Shown here: piece by piece, positions 50,199-58,591 of the stretch | Layout of the letters: each line of letters starts with the position of its first letter | Numbering within the stretch: the first letter of the stretch is position 1 | From: an uncultured Spiribacter sp. | GTDB taxonomy: Bacteria > Pseudomonadota > Gammaproteobacteria > Nitrococcales > Nitrococcaceae | Reading direction: 5' to 3' | Assembly (NCBI GenBank): GCA_937884605.1 | Contig: CALGDM010000018.1 | Span: 62,001-126,000, forward strand | DNA: 64,000 bases | Translations under genes and position numbers: made by a program | The notes under the pieces: model-generated | Databases searched by the model: none | The model's input: only the letters and a program-made list of their open reading frames with translations | Told to the model about the DNA's origin: nothing

Positions 50199-51281
50199 GT
50201 GGTCGTGAACCGGCTGACCCGTTATGTGGGCCGCGAGGTGCTGCTCGCCTGGCTGGGCGTGACGGTGGTGCTGGTGGTGGTGCTGCTGACCAACCGGCTG
50301 ATCCAGTTCATGGCCGACGCGGCCAGCGGCGACATCCCGCCCGGGGTGATCTTCACCCTGCTGGGCCTCAAGGCCGCCGCCAACCTGGGCGTGGTTCTGC
50401 CGGGCAGCTTCTTTCTGGGCTGTGTCATGGCGCTGGGGCGTCTCTACCGCGACTCCGAGATGACCGCCATGGCGGGCTGCGGCATCGGTCCGGGGCGCGT
50501 CTACGCCGGGATCTTCGCGCTCGCCCTGCCGCTCGCCGTGGGGGTGGGCGGCCTGTCGCTGTCGCTGGGGCCGGCGGCCGAGCGTCAGGCCGATCAAGTG
50601 CTGGCCAATGCCCAGCAGCAGGCCCGCTTTGGTGGCGTCCAGCCCGGACGGTTTCTGACCCCCGGCGATAACGTCACCGTCTATGTCGAGCGCATCGATG
50701 ACGATGGCACCCTGCGCGGCGTGTTTGCCGAGCGCCGGGTGGACGGCGCCCGCCAGATCTGGGTGGCCGAGCGCGGTCAGCGGCAGATCGATGGCATCGC
50801 CCCCGGCGAGTTTCTGGTCCTTGAGGAGGGCTGGCGCTACGACGGGCGGGCCGGTCAGGCCGCCTGGCGGGTGATGGAATATGCCGAGCATGGCGTGCGC
50901 ATCGCCGAGCCGGATCCGGTGGACCCCGGTGTTGGCCGCGATGCGGAGCCCCTAACCGCGCTCTGGGCAAGCGACGCGCCCGGCGCGCGGGCCGAGCTGC
51001 AGCGCCGGCTGTCGTTTCCGCTGATGGTACTGGTGCTGGCGCTGGGCAGCCTGCCGCTCGCGCGCAGCGACCCCCGCAGCGGTCGCTATGGCCGGGTCGT
51101 GACCGCGGTGCTGCTGTTCATGATCTATTTCAATCTGCTCTATACCGCCAGTGACTGGCTGGCCACCGGGGTGATGCCCCGCTGGCTGGGCGTGAGCTGG
51201 GTGCATGGCCTGGCGTTGCTGCTGGTGCTGGCCGCACTGCGTAAGCTGCTCGGCTGGCAATGGCGACGGCGGCGGGCATGA
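50199..51281 (+). CDS. lptF: LPS export ABC transporter permease LptF
   Basis: 360-aa permease of the LptB2FGC lipopolysaccharide extractor. N-terminal TM helices with YVGREVLLAWLGVTVVLVVVLLTNRL (about 8-33), a periplasmic beta-jellyroll (about 125-265) and C-terminal helices with RRLSFPLMVLVLALGSLPLARSDPRSGR. Likely GTG start (50199, or GTG at 50205). ATGA overlap with lptG. Confidence 0.95.
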   Translation: MVVNRLTRYVGREVLLAWLGVTVVLVVVLLTNRLIQFMADAASGDIPPGVIFTLLGLKAAANLGVVLPGSFFLGCVMALGRLYRDSEMTAMAGCGIGPGRVYAGIFALALPLAVGVGGLSLSLGPAAERQADQVLANAQQQARFGGVQPGRFLTPGDNVTVYVERIDDDGTLRGVFAERRVDGARQIWVAERGQRQIDGIAPGEFLVLEEGWRYDGRAGQAAWRVMEYAEHGVRIAEPDPVDPGVGRDAEPLTALWASDAPGARAELQRRLSFPLMVLVLALGSLPLARSDPRSGRYGRVVTAVLLFMIYFNLLYTASDWLATGVMPRWLGVSWVHGLALLLVLAALRKLLGWQWRRRRA

Positions 51282-52336
51282 AGCGGCTCGATCGCTACAT
51301 CGCCACCACCGTGCTGGCGGGCGCGCTCATGGGCCTGGTGGTCATCGTCAGCCTGAGCTTTGTGTTCGAGTTTATCGACGAGGCCGATGATATTGGCCGC
51401 GGTGACTACGACCTGGCCGCCGCCATGGCGGTAGTGGCGCTTTCGATGGTGCAGCGCGCCTATGAGGCCTTCCCCATGGCCACGCTCATCGGCGCGCTGG
51501 TCAGCCTCGGGGCACTCGCCGCACGCAGCGAACTGATTGTGATGCGGGCGGTGGGCCGCTCCGTGGGCCAGATTGCCCGCGCCGTGGTGGCGGCAGGCAT
51601 CGGTCTGGCTATTCTGGCTGGTCTGTTGGGCGAGTTTGTCGCACCACCGGCCAATCAACTGGCTCAGAGCATTCGCGCCGAGGCGGCCGGCGGTCGAATC
51701 GGCACCGCTAGTGGCGGGCTCTGGGCGCGGGACGGCGACTATCGCCTGTACGCCGACCGGGTGGTGCGGGCGGATCTGCTTGCGGGCGTGCGCGCCTATG
51801 AGATCGCCGCCAATAAACTCGTGCGTATCGTCACCGCATCGCGAGCACGCTTTGTTGACGGGCAGTGGCAATTGCGCGACGCCCGGGTGACCGCGCTGGG
51901 CGAGTTTCCGATCCGCGTCGAGACCCGCGAGCGCATCACCCTTGGCGGCCAGCTGCGCCCGGCCACCCTTGAGGTGGTGGTGCAGGAGGCTCAGGCCCTA
52001 CCGGCCCGTGAGCTGTTCCGCTACATCGAGTATCTGCAGGCCAACGAGCTGCGCAGTGATCAGTATCAGCTGGCACTGTGGGTCAAGCTGGCAACGCCGC
52101 TGGCCACTGTGGTGATGCTGCTGCTGGCGGTGCCCCTGGTGTTTGGCTCGCAACGCAGTACCGGGGTGGGTCAGCAGGTGTTCATGGGGGTGCTGATCGG
52201 GCTGGCGTTTTTCCTGCTCAATCGGTTTCTCGGCAATGCCGGCCTGGTCTATGGCCTGCCGCCGGCGGTCAGTGCCCTGGCGCCCACTGGGCTGTTTCTG
52301 CTGATTGCGCTGGTGGCGTTGAGGCGCGTTCGGTGA
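51278..52336 (+). CDS. lptG: LPS export ABC transporter permease LptG
   Basis: 352-aa partner of LptF with the same layout: MKRLDRYIATTVLAGALMGLVVIVSLSFVF at the N-terminus, a periplasmic jellyroll (about 130-260) and C-terminal helices with LWVKLATPLATVVMLLLAVPLVFGSQRS. The frame continues upstream, but the ATG at 51278 overlaps the lptF stop and fits the family N-terminus. Confidence 0.96.
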   Translation: MKRLDRYIATTVLAGALMGLVVIVSLSFVFEFIDEADDIGRGDYDLAAAMAVVALSMVQRAYEAFPMATLIGALVSLGALAARSELIVMRAVGRSVGQIARAVVAAGIGLAILAGLLGEFVAPPANQLAQSIRAEAAGGRIGTASGGLWARDGDYRLYADRVVRADLLAGVRAYEIAANKLVRIVTASRARFVDGQWQLRDARVTALGEFPIRVETRERITLGGQLRPATLEVVVQEAQALPARELFRYIEYLQANELRSDQYQLALWVKLATPLATVVMLLLAVPLVFGSQRSTGVGQQVFMGVLIGLAFFLLNRFLGNAGLVYGLPPAVSALAPTGLFLLIALVALRRVR

Positions 52337-52364
52337 CGGCCGGCCCAGCCGGGTTCGGGCAGCT

Positions 52365-52796
52365 TCAGCGCCTTTTGGGCTCGAGCACCAGGTAGGTCCG
52401 CGAAAGCCGGTCATGCCAGGTCAGGCCCTCGCGGTCGATAAGTGCCCACAGAAAACCCGCCCCGGCCGGGAGCCAGGACAGCAGCGCGGTGACAAACCGA
52501 TGCGTGGCGGCGCGCGGCGTCACCCGGGCGCCCTCGCTGTCCACCAGCCGCAGGCGCCAGGCCTTCATCCCCAGGGTGTTTCCCCCCCAGACCCAGAAGC
52601 CGATGAAAAACGCATAGGCAATGGCAAGTAGGTACAAGCGGAACAGTCCGTCGCCCGCGGGCGCGGCCTCGCCCCCCTGAAACGCGATCCACAGGGCCCC
52701 TGCGCCCATCCAGAGCGCGATCAGCAGCATGCCATCATAGAGGATGGCGACCAGCCGGCGTAGAAGGCTTGGGCGGTTGTCGGGTAACGGCTGCAT
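52365..52796 (-). CDS. RDD-family membrane protein
   Basis: 143-aa membrane protein with the RDD pattern: RRLVAILYDGMLL near the N-terminus, WVWGGNTLGMKAWRLRLVDSEG, and a C-terminal LTWHDRLSRTYLV. About three membrane segments. Function unknown; some members are Na+ or small-molecule transporters. Convergent with lptG. Confidence 0.92.
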   Translation of the reverse strand: MQPLPDNRPSLLRRLVAILYDGMLLIALWMGAGALWIAFQGGEAAPAGDGLFRLYLLAIAYAFFIGFWVWGGNTLGMKAWRLRLVDSEGARVTPRAATHRFVTALLSWLPAGAGFLWALIDREGLTWHDRLSRTYLVLEPKRR

Positions 52797-52942
52797 GCCG
52801 CTAAGTATACGGCCTAATACAATCGACTCGCACCCGGTTGATCTGTATTTTGGTCACGTGGCTTCGGCAAGGGCGATGCATCCGTTGGGGCCGCGAAAAA
52901 TGGATTTCTCGATCAGATCGACGCAAGAAAGGAGTCTGCTCA

Positions 52943-53434
52943 ATGAATATCAGGACGGGTCTCACCCTTTTTATCGGTGCTTGTGCATTGCTCTCGCATG
53001 GTACCGCCGGGGCGCAGGGCGCCGACATGGATCTCAACCCTTGGCAGCACTGCGGCATTGGTGCAGCGATTTTTGACGATAACGAGACAGCGTCGGCCAT
53101 TTCCAATGTGATATGGGATTCGGGCACAACGGCGATCACCTCGGCGACCGCGTCACCTGAGACGTGCTCGAGTACGCAGATCGATGTGGCGAACTACATT
53201 GATCTCACCAACGATGTGCTGACAGCCGAGCTCGCAATGGGTAGCGGTGATCATCTGAACGGCCTTCTGGCGGTAGCAGGCTGCGAAGCGAGTGAGAACG
53301 CGGTAGCGGCCGAGATGCGTGAATCTATCGCCGAATTGCCGGTCGGTTATGCGCAACTCTCGCATGCCGATCAAGCTCACTATACGTACCAGGCTCTGGA
53401 AGCAGCGGGCTGGCAGGGCAGCACCTGCCACTGA
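52943..53434 (+). CDS. DUF3015 exported protein
   Basis: 163-aa exported protein with a signal peptide (about 1-24). The mature part begins with the DUF3015 pattern WQHCGIGAAIFDDNETASAISNVIWD and GTTAITSATASPETC. Four cysteines (C37, C75, C114, C162) could form two disulfides. Function unknown. AAGGAG SD with ideal spacing decides the start. Codon and base use is visibly less GC-rich than the rest of the window (about 55% in one line counted). Followed by a DUF4105 gene after 72 bp holding a long hairpin. Confidence 0.87.
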   Translation: MNIRTGLTLFIGACALLSHGTAGAQGADMDLNPWQHCGIGAAIFDDNETASAISNVIWDSGTTAITSATASPETCSSTQIDVANYIDLTNDVLTAELAMGSGDHLNGLLAVAGCEASENAVAAEMRESIAELPVGYAQLSHADQAHYTYQALEAAGWQGSTCH

Positions 53435-53449
53435 GGTGACTCACTCCTG

Positions 53450-53481
53450 CACCCCGGTCCGCCTGTTGGTGGGTCGGGGTG
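53450..53481 (+). terminator. Long hairpin between the DUF3015 and DUF4105 genes
   Basis: A 14-bp stem (CACCCCGGTCCGCC with GGTGGGTCGGGGTG, three GU pairs) closes a TGTT loop and is followed by TTCTGT. It looks like a weak intrinsic terminator or attenuator, or a structure stabilising the upstream mRNA. Confidence 0.6.
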
Positions 53482-53506
53482 TTCTGTATTCGGGAGCCTC
53501 GCGGAC

Positions 53507-55396
53507 ATGCGGTTTATCCTGCTTGCGCTGGTGTTCGCGCTTGGATCATTTGCCAACGCGGAACCACCTCCCCTTGATGATCTCGCCGACACTCCGACCT
53601 GGCGGACACTGCTTCATTATGATGCTGGCGGCCTGTTCACCACCCGATCGGCAGTCATCGACGAGACATTCTTTCTCCATCGTGATGGAGCGAATGACCC
53701 GTTAGCGGAGTTAACGGCGACAGTCACTGCTCTGCGGAACCCGAGCAGTCAGAATCCACCGGCGCGGTGTCGATTTCCGGCGCGAACGCGCTTTCTCGAG
53801 CGAGCACTCGGCGAGCGCTTTCCCCACTCGGATTGTCCAGGGCTGCAGGCCTGGCGAGACCGGCATGCGGGGGGACAGATCGGGCTGACCTTCGTCAATG
53901 GGTACATGGGCAACCCCGCCAGTTTTTTTGGCCATCTGTTGCTGCATGTTGAGACTCATAAGCCTATCGACGCGGAAACGCCCCGTGACGCTCAAGCGGG
54001 TCAAGCCACTCGCTTGCTCGACACATCCATCAATTTTGGCGCTGACATACCGGACGACGAAGGGCTTGCCACCTACATGGCCAAGGGCCTGTTGGGTGGC
54101 TATGACGCGCGCTACTCCCAGACCAACTTCTACCGCAACAGCAGTGTCTACTCCGAACGCGAGATGCGGGATCTCTGGATCTACGACCTCAATCTTAGCG
54201 ATTCCGAGCAGGCATTATTGATCGATCATCTCTACGAGGTGATGAACCGCGACTACAAGTATCTCTTCCTTTCACAGAACTGCGCTTCCCGGATTGCCCG
54301 CACGCTTCGGCTGGTATCCCCGGGACTCGATACCCCGGGTAGCAACGCACTTTGGACAACGCCAGAGTCTGTTGTAATCGGCGCAGCGGACGCGGAGACC
54401 GCTTCGGGCGCGGCGCTTGTCGACGACATTGCCTATGTGCCGTCTCGTGGCGCGATTACCAACCATGCTTGGGCCGAGTTACCCCAGCGGCTCCAGCGCG
54501 TGGCAAGTGCTTACTGGCCGAAACCCGGTCAGCTCACCGAGGCGAGCGTGCTGGCCGAGCTGACCGACTCCGAACGCGCGGAGCTCCTCGATGTACTTTT
54601 GAGTCACGAACTTTGGCTCCGCAGCGCTGACGGCGGTGTGCAGACCGGAAATGTCCGCTCAAGGCTTCTCCGGGCCCGGGCACAACTGCCTCCCGGCGGT
54701 GGCCTGCCGGATCCATCTGAACCAACCCAGGTTCATGAGGCGGTCCCGCCGGCGATGTTCCGGATGGGCGTTACCGCGACGGCCGGTGACGGTGTTTCGG
54801 CGCTGATTGCCGGCCGACTGCTGCAATATGACCTACTGGATGCTGCATCACCGCGACTGACTGGCGCCTCTATGGAATTCGGTGCGTTCGAGATTGAGGC
54901 CGATGACGATGATCTGTCTCTGCGCGAGGCGACAATCGCCTCGGTCAGTGTGCTCCGATCGAGTCGATCCGGCCTGCCGGGCGTGCACAAGCAAACGCCG
55001 TGGTACGCATCGCTTGATATCAAACGCAGCGACTTTGCCACTCGTCGGTCTCTGGATGGCCGGGCAACGCTCCTTGCGGGAGCGTCGTCGAGACAGGGGG
55101 ACTGGCTGGCTTATGGCTTGCTGGGCCCCCAAGTCGCCACGACCCGCCATCAGGCGGGCGTTGTTGCCGCCGGGGTGCGCGCGGGGATCCTCGGCGATTG
55201 GTCGGCCGATCAGAGGAGTCATGCCTTTGTGACGCATCGAAATGCCTTTCGCGGAGCCGATGGTCGCCGAACCCGGGTCAATATTGCTCATCGCGTGGCC
55301 CTTGGGCGGCGCCAGGATATCCGTGTCGAGCTCACGCTCGACCCCGATTCCGGGGGGCATCGGTCGTCGGTCAGTCTGGGGTTTTATTTTCCCTGA
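53507..55396 (+). CDS. DUF4105 (Lnb-like) periplasmic domain fused to a C-terminal beta-rich domain
   Basis: 629-aa exported protein. A signal peptide (about 1-18) is followed by a DUF4105 domain (about 110-300) with GYMGNPASFFGHLLLHVE (H143, H147) and YKYLFLSQNCASRIARTL (C259), a plausible Cys/His active site as in the NlpC/P60-like fold. The last ~230 residues are beta-rich and end in GFYFP with a terminal aromatic pair, suggesting a barrel-like or outer-membrane-associated part. From memory, DUF4105 is the N-terminal domain of the Bacteroides lipoprotein N-acyltransferase Lnb; whether this protein shares that activity is unknown. Paired with DUF3015. Confidence 0.85.
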   Translation: MRFILLALVFALGSFANAEPPPLDDLADTPTWRTLLHYDAGGLFTTRSAVIDETFFLHRDGANDPLAELTATVTALRNPSSQNPPARCRFPARTRFLERALGERFPHSDCPGLQAWRDRHAGGQIGLTFVNGYMGNPASFFGHLLLHVETHKPIDAETPRDAQAGQATRLLDTSINFGADIPDDEGLATYMAKGLLGGYDARYSQTNFYRNSSVYSEREMRDLWIYDLNLSDSEQALLIDHLYEVMNRDYKYLFLSQNCASRIARTLRLVSPGLDTPGSNALWTTPESVVIGAADAETASGAALVDDIAYVPSRGAITNHAWAELPQRLQRVASAYWPKPGQLTEASVLAELTDSERAELLDVLLSHELWLRSADGGVQTGNVRSRLLRARAQLPPGGGLPDPSEPTQVHEAVPPAMFRMGVTATAGDGVSALIAGRLLQYDLLDAASPRLTGASMEFGAFEIEADDDDLSLREATIASVSVLRSSRSGLPGVHKQTPWYASLDIKRSDFATRRSLDGRATLLAGASSRQGDWLAYGLLGPQVATTRHQAGVVAAGVRAGILGDWSADQRSHAFVTHRNAFRGADGRRTRVNIAHRVALGRRQDIRVELTLDPDSGGHRSSVSLGFYFP

Positions 55397-55406
55397 TTCA
55401 CGTGGC

Positions 55407-56081
55407 TCAGAGGAACTCGAGATTCGCCGCCAGCCGGTAGCCAAGGCTTCTCACCGCCGTCAGAACCTCGCCACGCAACCCCACAGCGCGGAGCTTGCCC
55501 CGCAGCCGGGTGATGCGGACCTCGAGTGTATTCTGGGCATTCCGGTCGAGATCCATGCCGAGGATCTCCATGACCTCCCAGCGCTCGAGTCCGTCGCCGC
55601 CAGCAAGGCTGAGCTGGTAGAGCAGCCGGCATTCGGCCTCGGATAGCCGAACCGCCTCATTGCCACGCTGCAGCGTTCGCGAGGACGGGTAGACGAGCGC
55701 GGTATCCGGACGCTCGGGTGAATGCAGCGTGCGTTTCTCGAGCCGTTTCACGGCGGCGAGCAGGAGGTCGGGGTCGATTGGTTTGGTCAGATAGACATCG
55801 GCGCCGATCTCGTAGCCCCGGGTGATGTCCTCGGTACGCTCGCGCGCCGAGGTCACGATGATCCCGACGTTCGGCGCGGTCTGGCGGATGCGCTCGATAA
55901 GCTCGTAGCCACTGATCGTTGGCAGGTTCAAATCGATCAGATAGAAATCCGGGGTGACAGAGAGTTCGGCAAGCTCTTCGGCGGCGGCGACCCCGGCGAC
56001 CTGATAGCCATGACCGCGCAGAAAGCGGGCCGTCATTTCCTGGAGTTCGAGATTGTCTTCAACCAGCGCGATGACGGTCAT
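55407..56081 (-). CDS. OmpR-family response regulator
   Basis: 224-aa regulator. Receiver domain with E8/D9, phospho-acceptor D50 (YLIDLNLP), T77-S78 switch and K100 (LTKPID), then a winged-helix DNA-binding domain (about 130-222) with RITRLRGKLRAVG recognition helix and a C-terminal GYRLA hairpin. Its start overlaps the sensor kinase gene by 23 bp, so they are one operon. It converges on the DUF4105 gene. Confidence 0.93.
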   Translation of the reverse strand: MTVIALVEDNLELQEMTARFLRGHGYQVAGVAAAEELAELSVTPDFYLIDLNLPTISGYELIERIRQTAPNVGIIVTSARERTEDITRGYEIGADVYLTKPIDPDLLLAAVKRLEKRTLHSPERPDTALVYPSSRTLQRGNEAVRLSEAECRLLYQLSLAGGDGLERWEVMEILGMDLDRNAQNTLEVRITRLRGKLRAVGLRGEVLTAVRSLGYRLAANLEFL

Positions 56082-57981
56082 GATCTTCCTCGCTTTCCTC
56101 GCTTGCCGCTAATGGCAGGGTCAGGATGACGGCCACCTGCCCGTCTCCCGAGACGAGCCTGACATCAATCCCCATACGCTCGCTGAGGGCCCGGACGATA
56201 TAAAGGCCGAGGCCGGTGCCGGATTGCCCGCTTGCACTGTCGGCCCGGTAGTATTTCTCGAAGGCTCTGTCCGGATCCGGTTCCGTGCCGGTGGTAACGC
56301 GATTGGCAATCTGCAGGGTCGCCGCCTCGTTGCCCCTGTCGATGGAAACGGCAACCGGATGGCCTGCCAGGCCGTATTTGCCGGCATTGGCGATGAGGTT
56401 CGAGAGCACGACGCGGAGCAGCTCAGGGTCCGCTTCGACGAGAGCTGATTCTCCACGACGCTCGAGATCGACGGCACGCTCCTCGGCAAGGTCGGCAACA
56501 AGTGCCGCGAGCTCGATCGGTTGCCGGCGGATCTGCAGGCGGCCGTGCTCGAGTTCCTCGACGCGATCGGCCTGACGCAGGGCATGGTCGATCGTTTGCG
56601 TTGCTCGGCCGATTGTCTCGCTGTCGAGCTCATCCATGTGATGGGCGAGGCGTAGCGTGGCCAACGGCGTGCGGATCTCGTGAGAGAGCATCTCGAGGAG
56701 CTGTCCCATTTCCTGGCGCCGCAGGCTTTGCTCTTTCGAGCGTGCCTGAAGCAGGCGAGAGCGCTCGGCGAGCGTGTTGCGCTGGCGAATGATCGTCTGT
56801 TGGCGGCGAAAGAGGATCCAGGCGATGTAGGCGCCGGGCAGAATCGCATAGTTGATGAAAGAGAACTCCAGCAGTCGGCTGAACCAGGCACTCTCGATGA
56901 GCGTGCCGACGAACAGCAGTCCGAGGGGGATCGCCTGCAGCAGGAAATAGACCGCCAGCGTCGCGCGGTTGATGACATAGACCGCCCTCGGCGATGGCCG
57001 GCAAAGGGGTATCAGCACCAGAGCGAGCAGCAGCGTTGCAAGGGCCGAGGCGTTGTTGATCTGTAGCGCGAGTGCGACGTTACCCAGGCCAAAGGCGAGC
57101 AGCTTGGCGAGCGCGCTGACCGCGACAACGCCAAGGAAAAGCCGGCTCGGCCAGCGCCCGCCGAGCTCGCGGAGCAGCATGAAATCGAAGATCTGCGCCA
57201 CGGTGATGTAGGCGAGCGCGGTGGTGTTGTGCGCGAGATCCTGGCTGAGCATCGCCCCCTCGCCGAACAATGGCCGCGTGAGCCCGGTGTGAATGAGCAG
57301 GGTCAGTAGATAGAGCGAGAGTCGTGCGATGAACGCCGCTATCAGCGGTGTCGGCGAGGCGATCATCGCGGTCGCCGCCCAGAGCAGGTAGAAGAGGGTA
57401 GCCGCGATGGCAACGCTGACCAGCAAATAGAACGCGGTGCCCGCTGCCTGCAGTGCCTGTTGCGAGCGCACCGTGAAGTGCGGCTGCATGAGGTTGTGGG
57501 AGTTGAAACGAATCAGCAGGCCCTGCTCGATGTCCGCTCGCGTGAGCGCGAGGGCGTAGGTGCTGGGCACGATCCCACCAGCCGTGGGCCGACGATCGCC
57601 GGCGATGAGCCGGGGTGTGGCGGTGGCTGCGTCGCGATAGATCGTAATGTGGTCGAGATGGACCGGGCGGATGAGCAGCCAGGGGTTGTCGGGCATGGCT
57701 TCAGCGGGTGCAAAGCGCAGCTTCATCCAGACAAAGCCCTCGACAAAGCCAAGCGCCTGACCGGTCTGGTAGCCCTGCCAATCCGCCTGCTCGCCGGGTG
57801 TCGATGGCGTGTCGGTGATGAGGTATTGGGCCTGCGCGATCGCGCGATCATCCGCCAGGGCTGCCATCGGCGTCAGCATGCTCGCGAGCAGCAGCGTCAC
57901 CCCCACCACAAAGCCATTACGGTGACGAGCACGTGCAATCGCCCGCGCGCTAACGTCGGGTCTTCGACTCTTGGCTGTCAT
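56059..57981 (-). CDS. 7TMR-DISM sensor histidine kinase
   Basis: 640-aa kinase. Signal peptide or first helix (about 24-44), periplasmic 7TMR-DISM extracellular domain (about 50-175), seven membrane helices (about 183-392), a coiled-coil linker, HisKA with SHEIRTPLATLR (H434), and an HATPase with NLIANAGKYG and GTGLGLYIVRALSERMG. DISM sensors often bind carbohydrates or small ligands; the ligand here is unknown. Upstream gene of the response regulator. A TGTAAG direct repeat lies in its leader. Confidence 0.92.
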   Translation of the reverse strand: MTAKSRRPDVSARAIARARHRNGFVVGVTLLLASMLTPMAALADDRAIAQAQYLITDTPSTPGEQADWQGYQTGQALGFVEGFVWMKLRFAPAEAMPDNPWLLIRPVHLDHITIYRDAATATPRLIAGDRRPTAGGIVPSTYALALTRADIEQGLLIRFNSHNLMQPHFTVRSQQALQAAGTAFYLLVSVAIAATLFYLLWAATAMIASPTPLIAAFIARLSLYLLTLLIHTGLTRPLFGEGAMLSQDLAHNTTALAYITVAQIFDFMLLRELGGRWPSRLFLGVVAVSALAKLLAFGLGNVALALQINNASALATLLLALVLIPLCRPSPRAVYVINRATLAVYFLLQAIPLGLLFVGTLIESAWFSRLLEFSFINYAILPGAYIAWILFRRQQTIIRQRNTLAERSRLLQARSKEQSLRRQEMGQLLEMLSHEIRTPLATLRLAHHMDELDSETIGRATQTIDHALRQADRVEELEHGRLQIRRQPIELAALVADLAEERAVDLERRGESALVEADPELLRVVLSNLIANAGKYGLAGHPVAVSIDRGNEAATLQIANRVTTGTEPDPDRAFEKYYRADSASGQSGTGLGLYIVRALSERMGIDVRLVSGDGQVAVILTLPLAASEESEEDHDRHRAG

Positions 57982-58089
57982 GCCTTTTCACGCTGAAAAT
58001 CGCCCCCCACTTCCCCTGGCTATCCAGGACCAAGCCCGCTGGCGTGAGCTCGCTCCGTACAGGATTCTTAAGCCTACATCCTCTGCTTG

Positions 58090-58105
58090 TGTAAGGGGTT
58101 GTAAG
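58090..58105 (-). promoter_or_regulatory. TGTAAG direct repeat, candidate response-regulator site
   Basis: TGTAAG occurs twice on the + strand, 10 bp start to start (58090-58095 and 58100-58105), about 110 bp upstream of the kinase gene. OmpR-type regulators bind such one-turn direct repeats, so autoregulation by the neighbouring regulator is possible. Confidence 0.4.
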
Positions 58106-58222
58106 ATTGCAGCGGCGTGCCCGGCCACCGGATGGCGCTTGTGATTGATGTGAGCGCGTAAACCGACCATGAACGGCACCGCCTGCGCCTTGTGGAGCTC
58201 ATTGTCAGAACACGGGAGTCGG

Positions 58223-58255
58223 AAAAAAGCGCTCCCCGACCGATTATGGGAGCGT
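58223..58255 (-). terminator. Intrinsic terminator downstream of tRNA-Glu
   Basis: On the minus strand CGCTCCC (58254-58248), an 11-base loop, GGGAGCG (58236-58230), then C and TTTTTT. It lies about 160 bases after the tRNA and probably ends its transcript. The arm GCTCCCAT repeats the first eight bases of the tRNA. Confidence 0.8.
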
Positions 58256-58415
58256 TAGGCTAGCGCATGCGGATTGGCGAGGTGATGCGGCTCGCTCAAT
58301 CATTGCCTTGAAGGGAAACTGTCAACCCAACCTCTCAGACATCCGCCGCTGCTCCACCGTTTTTGACAATTTTTAGGCATGTCAAGGTGGTGAGTGTGGT
58401 CGCTGCTGGAGTTGG

Positions 58416-58490
58416 TGGTGCTCCCACGGGGATTTGAACCCCGGTTTCCGCCTTGAGAGGGCGGCGTCCTTACCGCTAGACGATGGGAGC
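58416..58490 (-). tRNA. tRNA-Glu (anticodon CTC)
   Basis: 75 nt including an encoded CCA. Acceptor GCTCCCA pairs with TGGGAGC, discriminator A73 then CCA (58418-58416). The anticodon stem CCGCC/GGCGG closes loop CTCTCAA (58459-58453), giving anticodon CTC for codon GAG. T-arm CGGGG-TTCGAAT-CCCCG. Transcribed from the minus strand, away from pcnB. Confidence 0.97.
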
Positions 58491-58546
58491 CGTGTCGTTT
58501 TGACCCAATGCTGCGGCCCTGATCGGCGTCCTCAGCACAGCCTGTT

Positions 58547-58574
58547 ATTATACGGCCTCGTTGTTCATGCACAA
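58547..58574 (-). promoter_or_regulatory. tRNA-Glu promoter
   Basis: Minus-strand TATAAT (58552-58547, perfect -10) is 16 bp from TTGTGC (58574-58569). Transcription would start near 58540, giving a leader of about 50 bases before the tRNA. It overlaps the pcnB upstream region. Confidence 0.75.
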
Positions 58575-58591
58575 GAGGCCGAGTTCAGACC

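Larger units (their letters stand above)
57982..58415. other. 434-bp non-coding region between the sensor kinase and tRNA-Glu genes
   Basis: No convincing coding sequence. It contains, from left to right, the kinase leader with a TGTAAG direct repeat (58090-58105), an intrinsic terminator on the minus strand (58223-58255), and an inverted repeat TTGACA-N11-TGTCAA (58363-58385). It is less GC-rich than the surrounding genes. Confidence 0.6.

Noticed and set aside
58223-58255. A second intact tRNA or small RNA at the terminator
   Set aside because: Only the eight-base acceptor similarity is present; there is no D-arm, anticodon arm or T-arm.
58300-58572. A 90-codon frame on the minus strand
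   Set aside because: It runs straight through the tRNA-Glu gene and shows no protein-like features.
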